The position numbers and the translations under genes are program-made. Below are positions 18,646-27,461 of a stretch of 64,000 nt of DNA, piece after piece. Origin of the DNA: an uncultured Prevotellaceae bacterium (lineage in GTDB: Bacteria > Bacteroidota > Bacteroidia > Bacteroidales > Bacteroidaceae); the NCBI GenBank assembly GCA_902776475.1, contig CACYQD010000017.1:46702-110701 (forward strand), read 5' to 3'. The notes under the pieces were generated by a model. The model was not told the origin of the DNA, did not search any database, and saw only the letters and a program-made list of their open reading frames with translations. Positions within the stretch are counted from its first letter, which is position 1, and each line of letters starts with the position of its first letter.

Positions 18646-20313
18646 TCAGGGTAAAATCATCTTATAGGCCCGACCGCCATAGCAGGGCACCCTCATGGGC
18701 ACACTTTGGTCGGGTTGCAAGGAGACTGTCACCGTCTCGCCGCTGATGAGGTCAGCAGCCATGACGTCGCAGCCTTTCATCTGCCAGAACTCAAAGACAT
18801 GGCGGGGGATGCGCACCTCGCACGCCACGTCCTCGCCGCTGAAGTTGGCCACCACGAGCACCAGCTGTTTTCCTCTTTTCCGCAGGAAAGCAAACTGCCG
18901 TTCGGACAACTGCGGATTGACGTACATCAGGTCGTACATGTCACCTTCCCGCAGGGCATCCTCCTCATTGGCAGCCTTCAGGATCTGCGCATACTGCTGT
19001 TCGAGCTGCCTTTCCGCCTTCTTCTGCTTCCGGCGCTCAAAAAAGCCCCTTCTGACCGTATCCACCGACCAGTAGTCGAAGATGGTGGTGCGCCCGTCGA
19101 GACCGCTGAATCCCTCCTCGTCCATTCCACGCTCGCCAAACTCCTGTCCAGCATAGAGCATGAAAGGCGACGGGAGGAGCCATGCGGCGACGATGACCCC
19201 CGGTATGGCCTTCCGGGCATCCCCTGCGAAGAAGTCACTGGCGATGCGCTGCTCGTCATGATTCTCCAGGAAATACAACATGTGGGAGCGGATATCATCG
19301 TTCACCTGCCACTGCCGGGTGATGTCAGCGGCCCACCGTCTCTGGCAGACCACATCCCTCAGGCAGTCGTACATGCCGACTTTGTCATAGAGGTAATCGA
19401 AACCAGCCCCTATGTAGTTGCGGTACTCAGCAGGGTTATACACCTCGCCGATGAACTTCACCTCGGGATAGGCATATTTCACTTTGTCGGTAGCCCAGTG
19501 CCAGAAGGCGGCAGGCACCATCTCAGCCATATCGCATCTGAAAGCATCGATGCCCTTGGAGGCCCAGAACAAGAGGATATGGGTCATCTTGCTCCAGGTA
19601 TCGGGGATGGGACAGAAATGCTCCGACCGCCCCCCGGCGTCGCAGTAATCGATGCCATAGTTGAGTTTCACCGTCTCATACCAGTCATTGGCTCCGGGAC
19701 GGTTGTCGAAATGGTCATTGCCCGTGGCCTTGGCCGGAGCCTCCTCATAGCGGGGACCTTCGCTGTCGGGCAGCAGCGACGTGTCCAAGGCGTTTCCCCA
19801 ACAATAGTAGAAATTGTTGGCCGTGGAGAAATGCAGATTCCGGTCATCATCCTCACCGAGGTCTCTCACCATGCTGGGTTTGCAGATGGAATGATACTCA
19901 CGCGCCACATGGTTGGGCACGAAGTCGATGATGACTTTCATGCCCGCCCTGTGTGTGCGTTCCACCATTGCCTCAAACTCCTCCATGCGGCGGTCCACAT
20001 CCACGGCCATGTCAGGATCGACGTCGTAGTAGTCGGTGATGGCATAGGGCGACCCCGCCCTTCCCTTCACCACCATGGGTGTCTGGCGCGGGATGCCATA
20101 CTGGGTGTAGTCGGTGATCGTGGCATGACGGATGACACCCGTGAACCACACATGGGTCACGCCCATCTGCCTGATTCTCGACAAGACGGCGGCATCCAAG
20201 TCATTGAATTTTCCGCAACCGTTGTCATCGACAGTGCCATTGGCTTTCCGGGGAGTCTTCTGATTGCCGAAGAGTCGGGTGAAGACCTGGTAGATGATCA
20301 CTTTTTCCTGCAT
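18646..20313 (-). CDS. Alpha-amylase family (GH13) glycosidase
   Basis: A 555-residue GH13 enzyme acting on alpha-glucans, without a signal peptide and therefore probably cytosolic. The four conserved regions are in order: DFVPNHVARE (I), GIDAFRCDMAE with the nucleophile Asp (II), KFIGEVYNP with the acid/base Glu (III) and LENHDEQRIAS (IV). The C-terminal beta domain follows (LVLVVANFSGEDV). The gene begins 19 bp after fabD, an unusual partner, and precedes the AlaX-like gene by 15 bp. Confidence 0.92.
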   Translation of the reverse strand: MQEKVIIYQVFTRLFGNQKTPRKANGTVDDNGCGKFNDLDAAVLSRIRQMGVTHVWFTGVIRHATITDYTQYGIPRQTPMVVKGRAGSPYAITDYYDVDPDMAVDVDRRMEEFEAMVERTHRAGMKVIIDFVPNHVAREYHSICKPSMVRDLGEDDDRNLHFSTANNFYYCWGNALDTSLLPDSEGPRYEEAPAKATGNDHFDNRPGANDWYETVKLNYGIDYCDAGGRSEHFCPIPDTWSKMTHILLFWASKGIDAFRCDMAEMVPAAFWHWATDKVKYAYPEVKFIGEVYNPAEYRNYIGAGFDYLYDKVGMYDCLRDVVCQRRWAADITRQWQVNDDIRSHMLYFLENHDEQRIASDFFAGDARKAIPGVIVAAWLLPSPFMLYAGQEFGERGMDEEGFSGLDGRTTIFDYWSVDTVRRGFFERRKQKKAERQLEQQYAQILKAANEEDALREGDMYDLMYVNPQLSERQFAFLRKRGKQLVLVVANFSGEDVACEVRIPRHVFEFWQMKGCDVMAADLISGETVTVSLQPDQSVPMRVPCYGGRAYKMILP

Positions 20314-20332
20314 GTGAAGACGGGATGGGGGA

Positions 20333-21223
20333 TTATTCGATTCCGTGAGCCGTCACATCCTTGCTGATGCGGGCGATCATGCCCTGAAGAGCCTTGCCGG
20401 GACCACACTCCGTGAAGTCGTCGGCACCGTCGGCGATCATGTTCTGCACGCACTGTGTCCATCTCACGCTGCTGGTGAGCTGTGCGATCAGGTTGGCCTT
20501 GATCTCTGCGGGGTCTGTATGCGGTTTTCCGTCCACATTCTGATAGACGGGACATGTCGGCTGGTTGATGACGGTCTCCTCGATGGCCTTCTGCAGCTCA
20601 TCCTTGGCAGGCTGCATCAGCGGAGAGTGGAAGGCGCCGCCCACCTTCAGGGGAAGGGCACGCTTGGCACCGGCGGCCTTGATGCGGGCGCAGGCCTCGT
20701 TGATGGCCTCCACATTGCCGGAGATCACCAGCTGACCGGGACAGTTGAAGTTGGCGGGCACGACCACGCCTTTGCCCTCTTTGCTCACCTCAGCGCAGAT
20801 CTCCTCCACTTTCTCGTCGGCGATGCCGATGATGGCAGCCATGGTGGAAGGAGCGGCCTCGCAGGCTTTCTGCATGGCCATCGCACGGGCATAGACCAGT
20901 TTCAGGCCATCCTCGAAATTGAGTGCGCCGGCAGCCACGAGAGCGGAGAACTCTCCGAGAGAGTGTCCAGCGGTCATCGCGGGTTTGAAATCATCGCCCA
21001 TGCAGAAGGCGCTGATCACGCTGTGAAGGAAAACGGCAGGCTGGGTCACCTTGGTCTGGCGGAGGTCCTCGTCAGTGCCGTCAAACATGATGTCTGTTAT
21101 CCTGTAGCCGAGGATTTCGTTGGCTTTCTCGAAAAGTTCCTTGGCCTTGGCATTGTTCTCATAGAGATCTTTGCCCATACCCACAAACTGTGCTCCCTGT
21201 CCGGGAAAAACAAATGCTTTCAT
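20333..21223 (-). CDS. fabD: Malonyl-CoA:ACP transacylase
   Basis: Transfers malonyl from CoA to acyl carrier protein for fatty-acid synthesis. The 296-residue length is typical. FPGQGAQ at residues 6-12 and the catalytic serine in TAGHSLGEFS (Ser88) are clear, with the histidine motif in GAFHSPLM further on. It is the first gene after a strong minus-strand promoter and likely heads an operon with the amylase, AlaX-like and protease genes. Confidence 0.95.
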   Translation of the reverse strand: MKAFVFPGQGAQFVGMGKDLYENNAKAKELFEKANEILGYRITDIMFDGTDEDLRQTKVTQPAVFLHSVISAFCMGDDFKPAMTAGHSLGEFSALVAAGALNFEDGLKLVYARAMAMQKACEAAPSTMAAIIGIADEKVEEICAEVSKEGKGVVVPANFNCPGQLVISGNVEAINEACARIKAAGAKRALPLKVGGAFHSPLMQPAKDELQKAIEETVINQPTCPVYQNVDGKPHTDPAEIKANLIAQLTSSVRWTQCVQNMIADGADDFTECGPGKALQGMIARISKDVTAHGIE

Positions 21224-21309
21224 CTTTTTACTTTAAATTACTCTGCGATGCTCTTCTGGAGCAAAGCAAAACTACTAATAATACTGTACTTGGAATATGT
21301 TCCAAGTTG

Positions 21310-21341
21310 CAAAATTACAACAAAAAATACAGTCTGGCAAA
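21310..21341 (-). promoter_or_regulatory. Bacteroidetes-type promoter for fabD
   Basis: On the minus strand TTTG at 21341-21338 and TAATTTTG at 21317-21310 are 20 bp apart. The start codon at 21223 is about 80 nt downstream of the expected transcription start. Confidence 0.7.
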
Positions 21342-21360
21342 TTTTCAATATTCAATATTC

Positions 21361-21560
21361 AACTTTCTCGATTTGAAAGGAGGGGAGGAGTTTGGGAGGG
21401 GAGGAATTGGGGAGTTTGGGAGGGGAGGAGTTTGGGGAGTTTAGGAGTTTTGAAGTTTTGGAGTTTTGGGAGTTTTGGGAGTTTTGGGAGTTTTGGGAGT
21501 GTAGGAGTTTTAGGGAGTGTAGGAGTGTAGGAGTTTGGGAGTGTAGGAGTGTAGACATTA
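21361..21560. repeat. GGAGTTTTG-type simple repeat tract
   Basis: About 200 bp of GGAGTTTTGG, GGAGTGTA and GGAGTTTAGG units of 9-12 bp, ending in GTGTAGACATTACTTTTGCA. Similar arms flank the element at 8.76-9.03 kb. No gene is evident. Confidence 0.8.
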
Positions 21561-21611
21561 CTTTTGCAAGCCATAGCCTATGTAGACGATGAAAATGGGA
21601 GCCAAAGCAAA

Positions 21612-21755
21612 CTTATCCCTCTCCCTCTGGAAAACAAAGCATACTTATCCCTCTCCCTTTGGGAGAGGTTAGGTGAGGGCATTTCTCAGATTGTCCCTCT
21701 GACGGCTCTCCCTCATCCCCCTCTCCCAACCTCTCCCTCGAGGGAGAGGGGCTGT
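21612..21755. repeat. CCCTCTCC-type dispersed hairpin repeats
   Basis: Several palindromic units such as CCCTCTCCCTTTGGGAGAGG and TTAGGTGAGGG are clustered. The same family recurs at 8.85, 26.1-26.3, 31.0-31.2 and 56.8-57.05 kb, always between genes. Confidence 0.8.
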
Positions 21756-21814
21756 TTGCTTTTTGAAATCAGTCCTTTTTCAATCTTCAATAATAAATGT
21801 TCAATCTTCAATAA

Positions 21815-21858
21815 TAAAAAAATGAGGATATGCCAAAGCATACCCTCATTTTTTATAT
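21815..21858 (-). terminator. Terminator downstream of rplI
   Basis: AAAAATGAGGATATGC pairs with GCATACCCTCATTTTT around a short loop, with A- and T-runs on both sides, so it can work for the leftward ribosomal operon. Confidence 0.8.
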
Positions 21859-21871
21859 GATGATCAAGTGA

Positions 21872-22417
21872 TTACTCTGCTGCGGGAGCTTCTTCCTCCT
21901 CGACGGGAGCCTCTACTTCGGGAGCTTCCTCGACGGGAGCCTCAGCCTTCTCCTCAACAACGGGAGCGGGCTCCTGGTTCTCAGCGACGACCTTCACGGG
22001 CAGTTTCACCTCCACGTCCTTGAAGAAGTGGACAGTAGCCTCATACTCACCCACGGTCTTGATGTCGTGCATGGTGATGATCTTGCGGTCAACCTCGATG
22101 CCCTTCTTAGCGAGCTCCTGAGCCACGATGGCAGCATTGACAGAACCATAGAGCTGGCCTGTGGAGCTGACCTTGGCAGCCACCTCGACGACAACGCCCT
22201 CGAGCTGGTCGGCACGCTTCTGAGCGGCATTTTTCTGAACCTCAATCTTATGAGCCTGCTGACGAAGGTTCTCAGCGAGCACTTTCAGTGCGGAAGGAGT
22301 AGCGATGACACCTTTTCCTTTCGGGATGAGGAAGTTGCGGCCATAGCCGGGCTTCACATCCACCACATCGTTCTTGTATCCGAGACCGATGATATCTTCT
22401 TTCAGTATAATCTTCAT
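21872..22417 (-). CDS. rplI: 50S ribosomal protein L9 with acidic C-terminal extension
   Basis: The N-terminal domain (MKIILKEDIIGLGYKNDVV, then GYGRNFLIPKGKGV) and the C-terminal domain match bL9. After about residue 148 a tail of roughly 30 residues rich in Glu, Ala, Pro and Val (EEKAEAPVEEAPEVE type) makes it 181 residues, longer than usual. It is the last gene of the rpsF-rpsR-rplI operon and a terminator follows. Confidence 0.97.
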   Translation of the reverse strand: MKIILKEDIIGLGYKNDVVDVKPGYGRNFLIPKGKGVIATPSALKVLAENLRQQAHKIEVQKNAAQKRADQLEGVVVEVAAKVSSTGQLYGSVNAAIVAQELAKKGIEVDRKIITMHDIKTVGEYEATVHFFKDVEVKLPVKVVAENQEPAPVVEEKAEAPVEEAPEVEAPVEEEEAPAAE

Positions 22418-22435
22418 GCTGTTTCCTCCTTTTTA

Positions 22436-22705
22436 TTACTTCATCAAATCGGTTACGTAAGGAAGCAGAGCGATCTGGCGTGCGCGCTTGATAGCGGTAG
22501 CCACGCGGCGCTGATACTTCAGAGAGGTGCCTGTGATGCGACGGGGCAGGATTTTGCCCTGCTCGTTGAGGAACTTCTTGAGGAACTCAGGATCTTTGTA
22601 GTCGATATACTTGATACCGCTTTTCTTGAAACGGCAGTATTTTTTCTTCTTGGTATCCACTGACGGCGGGGTCAGGTAACGGATTTCAGTATCTTTCTCA
22701 GCCAT
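22436..22705 (-). CDS. rpsR: 30S ribosomal protein S18
   Basis: 89 residues with the bS18 core: [40 protein letters not shown] and [11 protein letters not shown]. It lies 2 bp after rpsF and 18 bp before rplI in the conserved S6-S18-L9 operon. Confidence 0.97.
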   Translation of the reverse strand: MAEKDTEIRYLTPPSVDTKKKKYCRFKKSGIKYIDYKDPEFLKKFLNEQGKILPRRITGTSLKYQRRVATAIKRARQIALLPYVTDLMK

Positions 22706-22707
22706 GT

Positions 22708-23052
22708 TTATGCCTCCTCTTTTTTACCTAATTTAATACGTCTCTTCTCTGCGTACTGTGCAGCATACTTGTCGAGTTTCACGGTCATGAAACGAAGGAC
22801 TTTCTCATCACGGCGGTAGCCGATCTCAAGAGTTTTGATCACTTCTGGCTCAGCCTTGAACTCAATCAGGACGTAGAAGCCCGATGATTTCTTCTGGATA
22901 GCGTAAGCCAGCTTCAGTCTTCCCCAGGCCTCTTCATTCACGATTTCTGCACCGTTGTCGGTGAGGATTTTCTTGAATTTAGCGACCGTTTCCTTCATCT
23001 GATCATCAGACAAAACGGGAGTTAAAATGAAAACGGTTTCGTATTGATTCAT
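22708..23052 (-). CDS. rpsF: 30S ribosomal protein S6
   Basis: 114 residues with bS6 features: [18 protein letters not shown], the [21 protein letters not shown] segment shortened by the usual loop, and a basic C-terminus. It is the first gene of the operon, about 40 nt downstream of a consensus promoter. Confidence 0.97.
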   Translation of the reverse strand: MNQYETVFILTPVLSDDQMKETVAKFKKILTDNGAEIVNEEAWGRLKLAYAIQKKSSGFYVLIEFKAEPEVIKTLEIGYRRDEKVLRFMTVKLDKYAAQYAEKRRIKLGKKEEA

Positions 23053-23096
23053 ACTAAAAAATAAATGATTAAAAAAATTTTTGCGAAAATGCGGTG

Positions 23097-23127
23097 CAAA
23101 GGTACTGCTATTTTTTCATCTTGCAAA
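23097..23127 (-). promoter_or_regulatory. Bacteroidetes-type promoter for rpsF-rpsR-rplI
   Basis: Minus-strand TTTG (23127-23124) and TACCTTTG (23104-23097) are exactly 19 bp apart. It overlaps a plus-strand promoter (TACTTTTG near 23147) for the small membrane-protein gene, so the two face each other. Confidence 0.8.
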
Positions 23128-23163
23128 ATTTTTTATGTACTTTTGCGTCAAAATCGGTTGAAT

Positions 23164-23346
23164 ATGCAGATAAAAAGGGTGAAACAGACGGGTTTACTGC
23201 TGGTTTTGGCCAGTTGTGTGCTCCTTGGCATAGGTTTTCCCACGGGTTTGGTCAACAGCAACCTCTTCCTTTCCGGCTGTCTGGCCATGACCATCATCGG
23301 CCTTGTGTGTTATGTGAGAGCCGTGAAAAAAGAGGGAAGATATTAA
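23164..23346 (+). CDS. Small two-helix membrane protein of unknown function
   Basis: 60 residues: MQIKRVKQTG, then two hydrophobic helices (LLLVLASCVLLGIGF and FLSGCLAMTIIGLVCYV) and a basic tail. I do not recognise a family. The start at 23164 is preferred because a plus-strand promoter (TACTTTTGC near 23140-23148) would put the transcript start just before it, ruling out an earlier Met at 23065. A strong terminator follows. Confidence 0.7.
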   Translation: MQIKRVKQTGLLLVLASCVLLGIGFPTGLVNSNLFLSGCLAMTIIGLVCYVRAVKKEGRY

Positions 23347-23349
23347 GAA

Positions 23350-23393
23350 AAAAGCCCCAAGTCATTTTTGCAGGACTTGGGGCTGATTTTTTG
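23350..23393 (+). terminator. Rho-independent terminator after the small membrane protein
   Basis: AGCCCCAAGTC pairs with GACTTGGGGCT around a short loop and is followed by GATTTTTT. Confidence 0.9.
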
Positions 23394-23396
23394 CTA

Positions 23397-23535
23397 TTCA
23401 CCGTCGGGTGATTGTTTGTCATTCACCGTCGGGTGATGAGTTTGTTATTCACCGTCGGGTGATGAGTTTGTCATTCACCGTCGAGTGAAGAGTTTGTTAT
23501 TCACCGTCGAGTGAAGAGTTTGTTATTCACCGTCG
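23397..23535 (-). repeat. 26-bp tandem repeat derived from the rprY 3' end
   Basis: Six copies of a TTCACCGTCGGGTGATGAGT plus TTGTTA unit, spaced 26 bp (one 25). On the minus strand the first unit contains the last codons of rprY (ACTCCCGACGGTGAA) and its stop; the others follow the stop codon. Confidence 0.92.
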
Positions 23536-24221
23536 GGAGTGATGAGTTTGTATCCTTTGCCGTGGATGTTGATGATCTCGATCTGCGGGTCGTCCTTGAG
23601 GTGCTTGCGCAGTTTGGTGATATACACATCCATGGAGCGTGCGTTGAAGTAGTTGTCGTCGATCCAGATGGTCTTCAGGGCGAAGTCACGCTGGAGGATC
23701 TCATTGGAGTGTGCGCACAAGAGGGCGAGCAGCTCATTTTCCTTGGTGGTGAGTTTGGTCTGCTTCTCACCGATGGTGAGCAGTTGCTTCTGGGTGTCGA
23801 ACACGAAATGTCCGATGTGGTAGAGTGTGGACTCCTTGTTCTTCTTTCCCCTCACGCGCCTGAGGATAGCCTCGATACGGAACACCAGTTCTTCCATGGA
23901 GAAAGGTTTGGTGATGTAGTCATCGGCACCGATCTTGAATCCCTCGAGGATGTCCTCTTTCAGCTGCTTGGCTGTGAGGAAGATGATGGGAATCTCGGCG
24001 TTGGCCTGGCGAATGTCCTGAGCCAGTTCGAATCCGTCCTTTTTGGGCATCATCACGTCGAGCACGCAGATGTCGTACTTGTTTTTCAAGAACTCCTTGT
24101 AACCGGCCTCACCATCGAGACAAAGTTCAGCAATGTATCCCTTGGCTTGGAGGTACTCGCGAAGAAGCATACCGAGGTTTTCCTCGTCTTCGCACAACAG
24201 AATTTTCAGTTTTTCTTCCAT
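23523..24221 (-). CDS. rprY: Response regulator RprY (OmpR/PhoB family)
   Basis: 232 residues. The receiver domain has ILLCEDEENLG, the phospho-acceptor in CVLDVMMPKKDGFEL (Asp about 54) and IIFLTAKQ with KPFS. The winged-helix DNA-binding domain ends with SMDVYITKLRKHL and INIHGKGYKLI. The sequence is very close to Bacteroides RprY. It begins 12 bp after rprX and forms a two-component pair with it. The tail of the gene has been copied into a downstream tandem array. Confidence 0.94.
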   Translation of the reverse strand: MEEKLKILLCEDEENLGMLLREYLQAKGYIAELCLDGEAGYKEFLKNKYDICVLDVMMPKKDGFELAQDIRQANAEIPIIFLTAKQLKEDILEGFKIGADDYITKPFSMEELVFRIEAILRRVRGKKNKESTLYHIGHFVFDTQKQLLTIGEKQTKLTTKENELLALLCAHSNEILQRDFALKTIWIDDNYFNARSMDVYITKLRKHLKDDPQIEIINIHGKGYKLITPDGE

Positions 24222-24233
24222 ATCGCTTAATAA

Positions 24234-25766
24234 TTAATTAGTTTTTACATAAGGTAATGATATCGTGAATTTGGTACCTTTTCCGTATTCGCTCTCCACC
24301 TTGATGTCTCCCTTATGCAGGTCGACGATGTTTTTGACGTAGGCGAGTCCGAGTCCGAAACCTTTGACGTCGTGCACGTTTCCGGTATGCACCCTGTAGA
24401 ATTTATCGAAGATTTTCTTCAGGTTGTCTTTCTTGATGCCTATTCCGTCGTCTTTCACCGAGAAGAGCACGTTGTCGCCGTCATTCCAGGTGGTCAGGTG
24501 GAGGTTGACAGGCTGGTCGGGCTTCCGGTATTTGATGGCATTGTCAATCAAGTTGAAGATCACGTTGGTGAAATGGGTCTCATCGACATAGATGGTGGAG
24601 TCCAAGGCTCCGATTTCCGTGTTGATTTTTCCACCGGTATGCTCGACCCTGAGTGTGAAGGTGTTGGCCACGCTCTCCACCATCTCGTTGATGTCGAGTT
24701 CCTTTTTCTTATAGATGGCGTCCTGCCTGTCAAACATCGACATCTGGAGCACTTTCTCCACCAGGAACCTCAACCGCTTCGACTCCTCCTGTATGGCTCC
24801 GCCGATATGCTTCATCATCGACGGACTCTTGGTCAGCGAGTCATCGTTGAGCATCTGCGCTGCGAGCGAGATGCTGGAGATCGGGGTCTTGAGTTCATGG
24901 GTCATGTTGTTGATGAAGTCGTTTTTGATCTCCGAGTAGCGTTTTTGCCTGAACACCACCACGATGGTGAAGATGAACGTGATCAGCAGGATCACCGTGA
25001 AGGCGATGGCCGGGAGCATGAATCGGATACTCGAGAAGATGTATCTGTTCATCTGCGGGAAGTGAATCCTCACGATTCCCATCTTGTTGGCCGGGTCATT
25101 GCGGTAGAGCACCTGCTCGTAGGTGTATTCCTCTCCCTCGTCATCGTAGTCCGGACACCGGTAGACCTCTCTTCCCTCCTGTGTGCTCACGGTGAAATGA
25201 TAGGGAATACGGACGCCGTTGTTTTCCAGTTCCGCCTTGAGGTCATGGTCGAGCAACCGGAAGTTGACACGATCCTCGAGAGGTTTCTCCGAGGCGGAAT
25301 AGAGGATGTTCATCACCACCCGGTCGAGGAGGGCTTTCTGATAGACGTACCTGTTGCGCACGATTTCCTGCATCGACTTGCTTGTCTGCGACATGGTGCT
25401 CTTGTCATTTCTCACGATGAGCACCTTGGGAACATTCGACGGCTTCATCTCCTCCACTTTCGTCTCAAAGGAAGAATACCCCTTGGCATGTGGCAGGTCG
25501 GGGTCGAGTGCGCTGGTCACCACCGTATCGCTGGCCATCCGGACACGATTGGCGGTGCTGACGTCCTGTTCCAGGAAACGCAATGTCTCATTGAGCTCCA
25601 GGTTTCGCGACACCTGGTTGAGGGACCTGTTGACCGACTCGTCAAACTGCTCCTTCTTCATGCTCACCATCTCGCTGATGTATCTGATCTGCAAGAAGAG
25701 CAATGCGAGGAACGACAGTCCCATGATTGTTGCTATGGCCCAAATCGTCTTCTTTTTCATGGCCAC
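24234..25766 (-). CDS. rprX: Sensor histidine kinase RprX
   Basis: 510-residue inner-membrane kinase. One membrane helix lies near the N-terminus (IMGLSFLALLFLQI), a second near residue 250-275 (LPAIAFTVILLITFIFTIV), with a sensor region between them outside the membrane. HisKA has the phospho-histidine in NNMTHELKTPISSI; the ATPase domain shows NLIDNAIKYR, VKDDGIGI and GFGLGLAYV. It is the first gene of the rprX-rprY operon; the operon promoter region lies in 25767-25865. Confidence 0.93.
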   Translation of the reverse strand: MAMKKKTIWAIATIMGLSFLALLFLQIRYISEMVSMKKEQFDESVNRSLNQVSRNLELNETLRFLEQDVSTANRVRMASDTVVTSALDPDLPHAKGYSSFETKVEEMKPSNVPKVLIVRNDKSTMSQTSKSMQEIVRNRYVYQKALLDRVVMNILYSASEKPLEDRVNFRLLDHDLKAELENNGVRIPYHFTVSTQEGREVYRCPDYDDEGEEYTYEQVLYRNDPANKMGIVRIHFPQMNRYIFSSIRFMLPAIAFTVILLITFIFTIVVVFRQKRYSEIKNDFINNMTHELKTPISSISLAAQMLNDDSLTKSPSMMKHIGGAIQEESKRLRFLVEKVLQMSMFDRQDAIYKKKELDINEMVESVANTFTLRVEHTGGKINTEIGALDSTIYVDETHFTNVIFNLIDNAIKYRKPDQPVNLHLTTWNDGDNVLFSVKDDGIGIKKDNLKKIFDKFYRVHTGNVHDVKGFGLGLAYVKNIVDLHKGDIKVESEYGKGTKFTISLPYVKTN

Positions 25767-26104
25767 AAAGATAGCATGAATCTTAATTCGTTAACACAAA
25801 AATGTTAATTATTTCTTTGGTTTTCACGTCCTTTAACACGATATTGATAAATGATTGATAATTATCAATTATCGTGATAACAGTTAGGTCTTATTCGACA
25901 AACTATATCATTTCTAATATAAAATGTGAGATTATTAACACCTTTATATGATTTCGAATATAGTTTTGCCATTTCATTCAGTGATTTTGTGGGGGGGCTT
26001 CGATGAGTAGAGCGTGCTGTGCCGCTTCGCTCGTCGAAGAAATCCGGCAGAGCATAAATGGCAATTTGAGAGAATGCCCTCACCTAACCTCTCCCAGAGG
26101 AGCT

Positions 26105-26329
26105 AAAGCAAACTGCCCCTCTCCCTCGAGGGAGAGGATGGGTGAGGGGGGATTTTTTATGTAGAGACGTCACATTGTGGCGTCTCTTTGTCATGCCCTC
26201 ACCTAACCTCTCCCAAAGGGAGAGGGATAAGTTTGTTGGGGCTCCCAGAGGGAGAGGGATAAGGTTGTTGGGGCATAAATCACGCTGAAAATTTCTCCAT
26301 ATAGGATTTTATCCCTATATTTGCAAATC
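26105..26329. repeat. Left copy of a 225-bp inverted repeat carrying a promoter
   Basis: It is the near-complement of 30953-31179. Parts in order: CCCTCTCC hairpin, GAGACGTCAC palindrome, CACCTAACC hairpins, then a unique segment (CATAAATCACGCTGAAAATT) ending in a plus-strand promoter with TATATTTG at 26317-26324, which points into the gene at 26388. Confidence 0.9.
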
Positions 26330-26387
26330 ATTTGGACCATGCTGCATCAGTTGCATCGATTCTCAACATAGGATACAGCCCTGAAGA

Positions 26388-27458
26388 ATGGAAGAATACG
26401 CACGATATTTTGAGTTTTTGCGCTACAGTCTGGGAGAAGAACTGACGCCACCCCCGTCATACAAGGAGATTGACTGGGAGAAGCTCTATGTCTTCGCCCG
26501 TCATCAGACCGTGGAGGCCACTTTCTGGCGCGGCATCCAACGGCTTGACCAGCAAGGACTGGTGAAACTGTCGGAGGAGGCCGTCCTCACGTGGATGGCC
26601 CGGTGCAAGAAGATAGAGCGCCGCAACAACATGGTCTATGAGAAAGCCGCCTGGGTGTGGAAGAACTTCAAGAAAGAGGGATTCCGCTCCTGCGTGCTCA
26701 AGGGCCAGGGCAACGCCCTGCTCTACCCCACCCCGCTGATGCGCACGCCGGGAGACATCGACATCTGGGTGGAAGGCAGCGACAAGGACATCATCGCCTA
26801 CGTCGATTCCGTCTGTCCGGGATTCAAGCGCTCCTACCATCACATCGACTTCATCAATGCCGGCAAAGTGCCCGTGGAGGTGCATTATCGTCCGTCATGG
26901 ATGAGCAACCCCCTGCACAACAAGCGGTTGCAGGAATGGTTTAAGTCACATGCCGAAGAGTGCTTCTCCAACGAGCAGAAAGAATGGGGATTTTGTGTGC
27001 CCACCTACGAATTCAACTGCATTTTCCTGCTTTCCCATCTCTATGCCCACCTCCTCAGGGAGGGCGTGGGACTGCGCCATCTCGTAGACTACTACCACCT
27101 GCTGTCGGGCAACAAGACGCAGCAACCACCGTCAGAGAAGACGCTGAAACGACTGGGGCTCCATGGCATCGCCGGTGCGGTGATGTGGGTGCTCCACCAC
27201 CAACTGGGACTGGAGAAGGAAAAACTGCTCTGCGATGTGGATGAGAAACGAGGGCGCCTGCTCTTCCATGAAATCCTGGAAGGAGGAAACTTCGGGAAAT
27301 ACGACGAACGGACACTCGGCGGAGACACCCATAACGCCTGGCGGCATAATGCAAAAACGGCTCTGCGCGACATCCGTCTGGTCAGGTATTTCCCTTCGGA
27401 ATGCCTCTGCGAGCCATTTTTCCGCCTCTGGCACTATTTCTGGCGCAAGCGCCACTGA
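26388..27458 (+). CDS. Nucleotidyltransferase-like protein (NTP_transf_5 type)
   Basis: 356 residues. The middle carries LKGQGNALLYPTP and TPGDIDIWVEG, the GD-x-D signature of the NTP_transf_5 group of uncharacterised nucleotidyltransferases, often found with polysaccharide or lasso-peptide genes in other organisms. No signal peptide or membrane segment is seen. It is transcribed alone from the promoter in the left inverted repeat and its stop codon is only 3 bp from that of fmt on the other strand, leaving no room for a separate terminator. Function is unknown. Confidence 0.82.
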   Translation: MEEYARYFEFLRYSLGEELTPPPSYKEIDWEKLYVFARHQTVEATFWRGIQRLDQQGLVKLSEEAVLTWMARCKKIERRNNMVYEKAAWVWKNFKKEGFRSCVLKGQGNALLYPTPLMRTPGDIDIWVEGSDKDIIAYVDSVCPGFKRSYHHIDFINAGKVPVEVHYRPSWMSNPLHNKRLQEWFKSHAEECFSNEQKEWGFCVPTYEFNCIFLLSHLYAHLLREGVGLRHLVDYYHLLSGNKTQQPPSEKTLKRLGLHGIAGAVMWVLHHQLGLEKEKLLCDVDEKRGRLLFHEILEGGNFGKYDERTLGGDTHNAWRHNAKTALRDIRLVRYFPSECLCEPFFRLWHYFWRKRH

Positions 27459-27461
27459 CGC

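Noticed and set aside
23397-23535. Possible CRISPR array
   Set aside because: The 26-bp units follow each other without spacers and derive from the rprY end; no cas genes are present. The same applies to the arrays at 3.5, 15.1 and 63.4 kb.
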